DNA of 13,203 nt from JBBDNT01 sp040877445 (GTDB lineage Bacteria > Planctomycetota > Planctomycetia > Planctomycetales > Planctomycetaceae). Below the pieces are notes generated by a model. The model saw nothing but the letters and a program-made list of their open reading frames with translations. It was not told the DNA's origin and did not search any database. The number at the start of each line of letters is the position of its first letter. The stretch's first letter is position 1. The translations under genes and the position numbers were made by a program. The stretch is from contig JBBDNT010000267.1 in NCBI GenBank assembly GCA_040877445.1, positions 1-13,203 on the forward strand. Direction: 5' to 3'. This document shows positions 1 to 5,076 of this stretch, piece after piece.

Positions 1-42
1 CCCCCCCCCCCCCCCCCCCCCCCCCGGGGGGGCGGGGGCGGG
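1..42. other. C25 homopolymer followed by G-rich tract (likely contig edge)
   Basis: The first 25 bases are all C. Seven G follow, then G runs broken by single C. Nothing else in the window resembles it. A pure C/G block exactly at the window edge most likely marks the end of an assembled contig, where a poly-G read artefact or a collapsed homopolymer was kept. A genuine hairpin-forming C/G tract cannot be excluded from sequence alone. I see no coding signal in it. Confidence 0.7.
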
Positions 43-335
43 AATCCAGTCGATGCGCGTATTTGCAGAGGCCACCGGTGGATGATTTTCACGCCGCTGC
101 CTGAAGATGCGACGTGTTCGAGTCGTCCGGCACGGCGGGATCGCTTCGTCCGGCCGATCGGCCGCGGTCCGCTTCTCTTTGCCCCCGCGGTGGATTAGGA
201 TGGAATTCGCGATTCCCGTCCAATGATCGCCGCGTTCGCGGCGTACTTGGGAGCGGAACGCGGAGAAGTTCCGCGGTCTTTGCCCGCTCGACCCGTCCGG
301 TTCCGCCATTCCTTGCGATCGAAGGCCGCTTGCTG
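43..335. other. Gene-free leader upstream of the ABC permease
   Basis: No supported gene lies here. The reading frame of the permease stays open back to position 114, but the upstream peptide (Arg/Ser/Gly/Pro-rich) looks like translated non-coding GC-rich DNA, and the start at 336 has a Shine-Dalgarno-like site. A 14-bp perfect palindrome, CGGCCGATCGGCCG, sits at 151-164. It could be an operator, but such palindromes arise easily at this GC content. I found no convincing -35/-10 pair. The ATPase partner expected for an ABC-2 permease is not here and presumably lay beyond the left edge. Confidence 0.5.
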
Positions 336-1286
336 ATGTCCCTGATCGAGTTTCCCGCGCTGCTGGCCGCGGTTCCCGGCGAGATTCCGCCCTGGCAATG
401 GTGGTCCACAGTGGGGGTGGCGGGCGTTTTGATCGCGGCGACGACCGCTTACTCCTACGCCACGCAGGGGGGCATCATCGCCCGCGCGACCACGAAAGAG
501 GCGATCCGCCAGCCGGTGTTCCTGCTGTTGATGGCGATCGCCCTGGTCATTCTGGTTCTGAACATGTATCTGCCGTTCTTCACGTTCGGCGAAGACGTGA
601 AGATGCTCAAGGACTGCGGATTGGCGACGCTGCTGGTGTGCGGCCTGCTGATGGCGGTCTGGACCTCGAGCAACAGCGTGGCGCAGGAGATCGAGGGAAA
701 GACGGCGATGACGCTGCTCTCCAAGCCGATCAACCGGCGGCAGTTCATCGTCGGGAAGTACGTGGGAATCCTGCAGTCGGTGCTGTTTCTGTTGTTGCCG
801 ATCGTCGTCGTGTTCCTGCTGCTGGTCTACTACAAGGTGGGCTACGACGCGAAGGAAGTGAGCCAGGAGATTCCGGAGCACGCCCAACGGCTCCAGATCA
901 CGCTGCAAACGTTGCCGGGCATCGCCCTGATCGTGCTGGAGGTCTGCGTGCTGACGGCGGTCAGCGTGGCGATCTCGACGCGGATGCCGATGGTCGTGAA
1001 CATCGTCATCTGCTTCACCGTGTTCGTGCTGGGGCGATTGACGCCGATCCTCGTGGGGTCCGACGCGCTGCGGCCCGAAGGGACGCTCGAGCCGGTGCAG
1101 TTCGTGGCCCGGTTGTTCGCCACCGTGCTGCCGGCCGAGTGGGTGTACGACACGCAAAGCGCCGTGGCGACCGGCATCGACGTTCCACCGGCCTATCTGG
1201 GATACGCCCTGCTGTACACGGCGGCGTATTGCACGGCGGTGATTCTGCTGGCGTTCCTGATGTTCGAGGACCGCGACCTGGCGTGA
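336..1286 (+). CDS. ABC-2 type transporter permease
   Basis: A 316-residue integral membrane protein, probably the membrane subunit of an ABC-2 type exporter; the substrate cannot be told. Hydrophobic segments lie near residues 25-42, 59-79, 95-112, 144-166, 193-213, 219-240 and 287-309. Between segments 3 and 4, residues 118-143 contain EIEGKTAMTLLSKPINRRQF, the cytoplasmic stretch typical of ABC-2/NosY-type permeases (E-I-E-x-K/G-T-x-x-x-L-L-S-x-P). No Walker motifs occur, so a separate ATPase is needed and none is in the window. ATG 336 is preferred over the open frame back to 114 because GAAGG at 321-325 precedes it by 10 nt and the longer N-terminus is unlike protein. The next gene follows after 109 nt on the same strand and may be co-transcribed. 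The family call is firm; the function is unknown. Confidence 0.85.
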   Translation: MSLIEFPALLAAVPGEIPPWQWWSTVGVAGVLIAATTAYSYATQGGIIARATTKEAIRQPVFLLLMAIALVILVLNMYLPFFTFGEDVKMLKDCGLATLLVCGLLMAVWTSSNSVAQEIEGKTAMTLLSKPINRRQFIVGKYVGILQSVLFLLLPIVVVFLLLVYYKVGYDAKEVSQEIPEHAQRLQITLQTLPGIALIVLEVCVLTAVSVAISTRMPMVVNIVICFTVFVLGRLTPILVGSDALRPEGTLEPVQFVARLFATVLPAEWVYDTQSAVATGIDVPPAYLGYALLYTAAYCTAVILLAFLMFEDRDLA

Positions 1287-1329
1287 ACGGAAACCGCGCT
1301 CGAAGATCCATTCCGAACCTCGTTTCCCG

Positions 1330-1346
1330 ACGCTTGCGGTTTCGCG
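1330..1346 (+). repeat. Copy 1 of a 17-bp intergenic repeat (ACGCTTGCGGTTTCGCG)
   Basis: This 17-mer in the gap between the permease and the exported protein recurs exactly, in opposite orientation, at 3910-3926 between nrfH and nrfA. A shorter relative, GCGGTTTCGCG, is at 2150-2160, also between genes. Two exact 17-mers in 13 kb, both intergenic, suggest a dispersed REP-like element rather than chance, but GC bias lowers the weight of this. Function unknown. Confidence 0.5.
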
Positions 1347-1395
1347 ACGGACATTGCCCTTCATCGAAGGCCATCCGAAAGCCGAAGAATCTTCC

Positions 1396-2067
1396 ATGAC
1401 GAACATCTTCGCGGCTCTGCGACAGACGCATCGCGTTTCATGGCCGGCAGCCTTCGCGGCGGCGGTATTGCTCGGAAGCGTCTCGTCGGCCTCCGCGCAA
1501 TCCGGACAGTTGGGGCGCGGGCTGCCTCCCTTCGACTGGCAAACCCGGAATGCGTACGAATTCGGCTTCCAACCGTTGTTCGACGTGGTCCTGTTCAACG
1601 CCTCCGACCGGACGCTGTATTTCGAGGCCGCGAGCTTCACCTCGGCCGTGCGGCAAGCGGAGTATCCCGGGCATGCGTGGGAAGTCCCCGCCGGACAGAT
1701 CGGACGCCCGGAGATTCTCGCCCGCCGGCTCGACGCCGGCTTCCGAACCGATGGCGGACGCTACGTGCTCGTCGAGCCGCGTTTCGCGAAGATCCACGGT
1801 CGCGACGTGGCGCTGTATCACGTGACGACGGCGGATGTCGAGCGAACGAACCGGCTGCCGGAGAACGAGGTCGTCCGCGCGAACGACTTCCGCCTGGCGA
1901 TGGAAACCAACCTCGCGCGGACCGCGGCGCGGACCGCCGCGCGGGGCATGCCGACGGGCGACGAGCCGGCGCCGAAGTTCCCGCAATCGATCCACCGCCT
2001 GCGAACCGACGAATCGCTTTCGCGCGACGTGACCGACTGGCTGTTCATCCGCCGTCCGCGGGATTGA
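1396..2067 (+). CDS. Exported protein of unknown function
   Basis: I do not recognise this 223-residue protein. The N-terminus looks like a Sec signal peptide: a basic start (R9, H12, R13), a hydrophobic core at about residues 17-30, and a likely signal-peptidase I site after S-A-S-A (about 34/35). The mature part is basic and Arg-rich and has no cysteine. A short internal repeat (A-R-T-A-A-R-T-A-A-R, residues 174-183) is encoded by a 12-bp DNA repeat. The residues around 55-85 (E-F-G-F-Q-P-L-F-D-V-V-L-F-N) could form beta strands. ATG 1396 is chosen over 1354 because it places the signal peptide at the N-terminus; the ribosome site is weak (GAAGA just upstream). The gene lies 109 nt after the permease on the same strand, so they may share a transcript. 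The product would act outside the inner membrane. Confidence 0.75.
   Translation: MTNIFAALRQTHRVSWPAAFAAAVLLGSVSSASAQSGQLGRGLPPFDWQTRNAYEFGFQPLFDVVLFNASDRTLYFEAASFTSAVRQAEYPGHAWEVPAGQIGRPEILARRLDAGFRTDGGRYVLVEPRFAKIHGRDVALYHVTTADVERTNRLPENEVVRANDFRLAMETNLARTAARTAARGMPTGDEPAPKFPQSIHRLRTDESLSRDVTDWLFIRRPRD
1915..1944 (+). repeat. 12-bp tandem repeat, 2.5 copies, inside the exported-protein gene
   Basis: The unit GCGCGGACCGCG occurs at 1915-1926, again with one change at 1927-1938, and as a half copy at 1939-1944. It is in frame and gives the A-R-T-A-type peptide repeat. It probably arose by local slippage and could vary in copy number between strains. Confidence 0.6.
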
Positions 2068-2114
2068 ACGCCGCCCCGACGCGGCCTCCATGCCGTTCGG
2101 TGTGGTGAACGACG

Positions 2115-2160
2115 CGCGAAACCATCGTTGAACCGTCGGGCCGCATTGCGCGGTTTCGCG
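2115..2160 (+). terminator. Candidate stem-loop after the exported-protein gene
   Basis: CGCGAAACC at 2115-2123 is an exact inverted copy of GGTTTCGCG at 2152-2160, giving a 9-bp stem with a 28-nt loop, 47 nt past the stop at 2067. There is no U tract, so if it ends transcription it is not a classical intrinsic terminator. Its right arm is related to the 17-bp repeat at 1330 and 3910, so it may instead be a remnant of that element. Confidence 0.3.
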
Positions 2161-2221
2161 TCGCAGAACGTCCTCGTCAGGCAACGGCGGGAATTCGATC
2201 TACCGTGGTGCGAATCGTCGA

Positions 2222-2356
2222 GGGGTGGCTGGGGTCGAAGCGAAGCGCAGCCCCCAGCGATGCGCTGACACGCTCACCATCCACGGGGGGCGATCTGCCG
2301 ATGCGGGTCGACGAGCGTGGACGCCGTCCCCCGGCAGACCGACCCCAGCCACCCCA
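2222..2356. repeat. Structured inverted-repeat element between convergent genes
   Basis: GGGGTGGCTGGGGTCG at 2222-2237 is matched by its exact reverse complement at 2340-2355 (16 bp). Inside are a 7-bp inverted pair, TCTGCCG at 2294-2300 and CGGCAGA at 2332-2338, and a competing local hairpin, GCTGGGG at 2228-2234 with CCCCAGC at 2252-2258. The element fills most of the 316-bp gene-free stretch 2068-2383, between the 3' ends of the exported-protein gene (+) and nrfA (-), and its right arm ends 28 nt from the nrfA stop. It looks like a dispersed intergenic repeat that could also act as a two-way terminator or mRNA-end stabiliser. No ORF in it is credible. Confidence 0.6.
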
Positions 2357-2383
2357 CCGGTCGTTCATTTTGCCGCCGCTGCC

Positions 2384-3889
2384 TCACTCGCGGGGCGAAG
2401 GCGCTTCTTCGCTCGGCGTGACTCCCTCGACCGGCGATGCCTCGACGACCTGCGGCGTTCCCTCCGGCGAGGCGCCCGCCACGATCGCCGCCGCCACGCC
2501 CTGCCGCGAGTAGTCGATCGACTCCGCCAGCAGCCGGGCGCTTTCCTGGGCCGCGTGGAACCCGCGCGAGTTTTCCGAATAAACGAAATCGAGCCGCCAC
2601 TGCGCCCGGCGGTGCAGGCGGAGCGCCTCGGCGAGTTGCTCGTCGCTGGCGCCGGCTTCCTTGGCGCGGCGGATCGCGTCGATCATGTCGGTCAGCGCGG
2701 CGGCCGCCCGGTCGATCAGCCCCTGCGTGCGATCCTGCGTGACGTGGGCCCGCTCGAGAAGTTCCTCTTCCGGAACGCGGTGGCACGTCTGGCAGGAAGC
2801 CGCCACGTCGAGCAACGGGCTGCGCACGTGGTGGTCCGAAACCTTCATCGCCCCGACGCGGCGATACGGCATGTGGCAATCGGCGCAGGCGACGCCCGCC
2901 TTCGCGTGAACTCCCTGGCTCCACAATTCGAACTCGGGATGCTGCGCCTTGAGCATCGGCGCCGCGGTGATCCCGTGCCGCCAGTCCGAAAAGTCGATCT
3001 CGTCGTAGTACGCCTCGATCTCTTCGGCCCGGATGCCCTTGTCCCACGGATAGGTGAGCTGCGTGTCCGTTCCCGCGAAATAATACTCGACATGGCATTG
3101 GGCGCAGACGAAGGTCCGCAATTCGTGCCGGGTCGCGTCGCGGTGCACGTCGTAATCGTCGATCCCTTCCGCCGCTTTGAGCTTGCGGATCCCTTCGATG
3201 AACCCCGGGCGGGTCACGCGGAGCCGCATCGTCTCGGGGTCGTGGCAATCGACGCAGCTCATGGGATGCGCGACGAGGGGATGCCCCGCGTCGTTCGTGA
3301 GGTTGCGGGCTTCGTTCCAGGTCATCGCGTTGACCTGTCGGAAACCGGCCATCACGTCTCCGTCGCCGACGTGCCGGTATGCCTCGATGATCGAGGAATG
3401 GCAGTGCAGGCACGCGCCGGGTTGCGGGCGTTGCAGCACGCGCTCGGTATGGTCCTGGTCCCACAGCATGTGGGCGTGGCCGCGGGCTTCGCGGTAGTCG
3501 AGAGAGAAGGCGTACCCTGCCCACATCGTGCGGAGCCAGGGGTCGGCGTCGAGCTTCTGTTTCGGGATCGCGTCGCTGCCGCCGTACCGCGTCCGCTCGT
3601 GATCGACGGTCCGCAGATAACTGTCGTACTGATGCGGCCAGTTGACTCCCCACGGTGCGGGATCGGTCGTGCTTTCGTCCACCTCGACGAGCCGCTGGAA
3701 CGGAACCCGCGCCTCCTGCTTGCGTGTGAAGATGTTGACCAGCAGGGCCAGCACGAGGAACGTTCCCACCGCGGCGACGGCCATGCCGATCAGGAACGCC
3801 GTCACGGTCCGCCGGCGGCGCGGATGCGGCACTTCGGGCGCGGATTCCGGATCGGGACTCGGTGTGTCTGTGAGGCCGGTCGCGTTCAT
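2384..3889 (-). CDS. nrfA: Ammonia-forming cytochrome c nitrite reductase, catalytic subunit
   Basis: NrfA reduces nitrite to ammonium with six electrons on the periplasmic side. Five CXXCH heme motifs are visible at residues 160-164 (CLHCH), 212-216 (CVDCH), 262-266 (CAQCH), 335-339 (CADCH) and 366-370 (CQTCH). Family hallmarks are clear: WAGYAFSLDY near 123-132, CHVEYYF with the Ca-ligand E268 and catalytic Y269, and LKAQHPE with K314, Q316 and catalytic H317. R150 is the likely catalytic arginine. The first motif, which holds the catalytic heme, is CXXCH instead of the common CXXCK. The 501 residues are somewhat above the usual length of about 480. A hydrophobic stretch at about 30-53 follows an RRRR cluster without an obvious cleavage site, suggesting a retained membrane anchor. 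ATG 3889 is chosen over 3922 because GAGGAG at 3895-3900 precedes it. The gene lies downstream of nrfH, 82 nt apart. Confidence 0.95.
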   Translation of the reverse strand: MNATGLTDTPSPDPESAPEVPHPRRRRTVTAFLIGMAVAAVGTFLVLALLVNIFTRKQEARVPFQRLVEVDESTTDPAPWGVNWPHQYDSYLRTVDHERTRYGGSDAIPKQKLDADPWLRTMWAGYAFSLDYREARGHAHMLWDQDHTERVLQRPQPGACLHCHSSIIEAYRHVGDGDVMAGFRQVNAMTWNEARNLTNDAGHPLVAHPMSCVDCHDPETMRLRVTRPGFIEGIRKLKAAEGIDDYDVHRDATRHELRTFVCAQCHVEYYFAGTDTQLTYPWDKGIRAEEIEAYYDEIDFSDWRHGITAAPMLKAQHPEFELWSQGVHAKAGVACADCHMPYRRVGAMKVSDHHVRSPLLDVAASCQTCHRVPEEELLERAHVTQDRTQGLIDRAAAALTDMIDAIRRAKEAGASDEQLAEALRLHRRAQWRLDFVYSENSRGFHAAQESARLLAESIDYSRQGVAAAIVAGASPEGTPQVVEASPVEGVTPSEEAPSPRE

Positions 3890-3894
3890 GGTGT

Positions 3895-3900
3895 CTCCTC
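3895..3900 (-). promoter_or_regulatory. Ribosome binding site that fixes the nrfA start
   Basis: On the minus strand GAGGAG ends 5 nt before the ATG at 3889. It decides between this start and the in-frame ATG at 3922, which lies upstream of this site and has no comparable site of its own. Confidence 0.7.
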
Positions 3901-3909
3901 GGTGTCGGC

Positions 3910-3926
3910 CGCGAAACCGCAAGCGT
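3910..3926 (-). repeat. Copy 2 of the 17-bp intergenic repeat, in the nrfH-nrfA gap
   Basis: This is the exact reverse complement of 1330-1346. It lies in the 82-nt gap between nrfH and nrfA, a typical position for REP-like elements within operons, where they can affect the stability or relative expression of flanking messages. Only sequence identity supports it; function is inferred. Confidence 0.5.
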
Positions 3927-3971
3927 GAGGCCCGCCGTCTCGACGTCGATGGTCGATCGGCGGGATTTCCG

Positions 3972-4448
3972 CTACCGGGGCGGGGCGGTGTGCCCCACGT
4001 TCGAATGGCAATGCAGGCACGAAACCGCTCCCCGCTCGTCCGGACGATGGTGGTCGGCGAGCATCTGGTCGGTGAGCGGACCGTGGCACGCCTTGCAGTT
4101 GTCTTCGAGGGTTCGCCGGTTCCGCGCCGTCATGCGAATCGGCTCGGGGAAGTCGTCGAACGTGAACGCCCAGGAATGGTTCCAGCCGTTTTCCGCCTTG
4201 GCGATGAAGTCGTGCGGGAACTCGTGCGGCAGGTGGCAATCGATGCAGTTCGCCACCGCGTGATGGCTGCTTTTGAGCCAGGTGTCGTAATGCGGCTGCA
4301 TGATGTGGCAATTCACGCACGACGCCGGATCCTTCCGAAAGTAGGAAAACCCCTCGCCGTAGTGAAACGTGTAGCTCCCCGCGCCGACGAAGGAGCCGAG
4401 CAGCACGGAGCAGCCGATCGCCGCCGTTCCCCAGATGCGTTTCTTCAC
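3972..4448 (-). CDS. nrfH: NrfH-type tetraheme cytochrome c, quinol dehydrogenase for NrfA
   Basis: NrfH takes electrons from membrane quinol and passes them to NrfA. The 158-residue protein has one N-terminal membrane helix (about residues 5-25) and four CXXCH motifs at 44-48 (CVNCH), 68-72 (CIDCH), 118-122 (CKACH) and 144-148 (CLHCH). The first has the CXXCHXM form (M50), as in NrfH, where this methionine ligates heme 1. Length and layout fit the NapC/NrfH family, and the gene directly precedes nrfA, as in other nrfHA operons. The start is taken as GTG 4448, because GGAGG at 4454-4458 sits 5 nt upstream and the membrane helix then begins at the N-terminus. The frame stays open upstream to 4574, but that extension is not protein-like. 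It is divergent from the dab operon. Confidence 0.92.
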   Translation of the reverse strand: MKKRIWGTAAIGCSVLLGSFVGAGSYTFHYGEGFSYFRKDPASCVNCHIMQPHYDTWLKSSHHAVANCIDCHLPHEFPHDFIAKAENGWNHSWAFTFDDFPEPIRMTARNRRTLEDNCKACHGPLTDQMLADHHRPDERGAVSCLHCHSNVGHTAPPR

Positions 4449-4453
4449 GATCG

Positions 4454-4458
4454 CCTCC
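4454..4458 (-). promoter_or_regulatory. Ribosome binding site that fixes the GTG start of nrfH
   Basis: GGAGG on the minus strand, 5 nt before the GTG at 4448. It supports a non-ATG start and excludes the upstream ATG at 4574, which would add 42 unlikely residues. Confidence 0.7.
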
Positions 4459-4465
4459 GCCACCG

Positions 4466-4495
4466 AGAATAGCGAAGTCGCGCCGCCTCTACCAA
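4466..4495 (-). promoter_or_regulatory. Candidate sigma70-like promoter for nrfHA
   Basis: Minus-strand TTGGTA (4490-4495) and TATTCT (4466-4471) are separated by 18 nt; each matches 4 of 6 consensus bases. Transcription would begin about where the nrfH ribosome site begins, giving a very short leader, which is tight. No clear FNR-type (TTGAT-N4-ATCAA) site was found. Confidence 0.3.
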
Positions 4496-4524
4496 TGCTC
4501 CGATGGGGGGGGAAGTTCGTGATC

Positions 4525-4554
4525 TTGACAGCGGTCTTCGAGGCGGAATAACAT
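4525..4554 (+). promoter_or_regulatory. Candidate sigma70-like promoter facing the dab operon
   Basis: A perfect -35 (TTGACA, 4525-4530), an 18-nt spacer, and TAACAT (4549-4554, 4 of 6 bases of the -10). It is the best promoter-like match I noticed by eye and points toward dabA, but the first supported gene begins about 520 nt downstream. It could give dabA a long leader, or drive a small RNA or small ORF. Confidence 0.4.
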
Positions 4555-5076
4555 CGTCCTTCATGTACCGGCACGTGATTCGATATTCGCTGATCGGGCG
4601 CTGCTGTTGGCGGCGGGGCACGGGATCTCGAATCTCGTCCCGCGTCACGCCCGGGGCGACTCTCCAGGTTCGCCGTCCGATGGATCGCCCATCGTTCAGC
4701 TTGCCGAGGAGTGCGGGCTGGAAAAGAGCGACGCGCCCGTGTCCGCGGTGAACCAACCCTCCGACTTCACCGCGCCGCCGCGGGTGGAGTGCCTGGAAGA
4801 GGACGAATCGGGGCGGGCGCATCTCTTCGCCGAACGCTCGCACGGCGCGCGCGCGCCTCCCGCATAGGCGTGGTTCGGCGCGGTTCCTCCCGAGCGGCGA
4901 ACGCCGGCCCGTGACCTCGCGGGCAAGACGGCGGACGTTCGAGACCGCTTTCCCCCGTAGCGGAAATTCGGTTCGGCCCTCGTTATCGAGGCGTCCGCGG
5001 CGCGTTTTCCCTCGCGCGGCATCCCGTGTTCGGGCGATGTCGCGAGGTTTCCTCCAGGCGGAATCCCCTCGTACCG

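Larger units (their letters stand above)
4449..5076. other. 628-bp divergent intergenic region between nrfH and dabA
   Basis: This region separates two divergent operons and holds candidate promoters for both, listed separately. From the candidate + promoter to dabA is about 520 nt, so the dab message may have a long leader or the promoter may serve something else. One open frame (TTG 4607 to stop 4867, 86 codons, acidic in the middle) has passable codon use but no good ribosome site, no recognisable family, and long rivals on the other strand, so I do not call it a gene. Near 5002-5022 there is a weak GCGCG/CGCGC hairpin. I see no riboswitch or tRNA. Confidence 0.5.

Noticed and set aside
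114..335. N-terminal extension of the ABC permease back to 114
   Set aside because: The 74 added residues look like translated non-coding DNA, and the ATG at 336 has a ribosome site and begins the natural protein.
2225..3928. A 567-codon plus-strand frame antisense to nrfA
   Set aside because: NrfA has five heme motifs and the family active site on the minus strand; this frame runs through the inverted-repeat element and has no family features.
4607..4867. Possible 86-codon small gene with TTG start upstream of dabA
   Set aside because: Codon use is acceptable, but there is no good ribosome site, no known family, and comparable open frames exist on both strands; kept only as a note in the intergenic entry.
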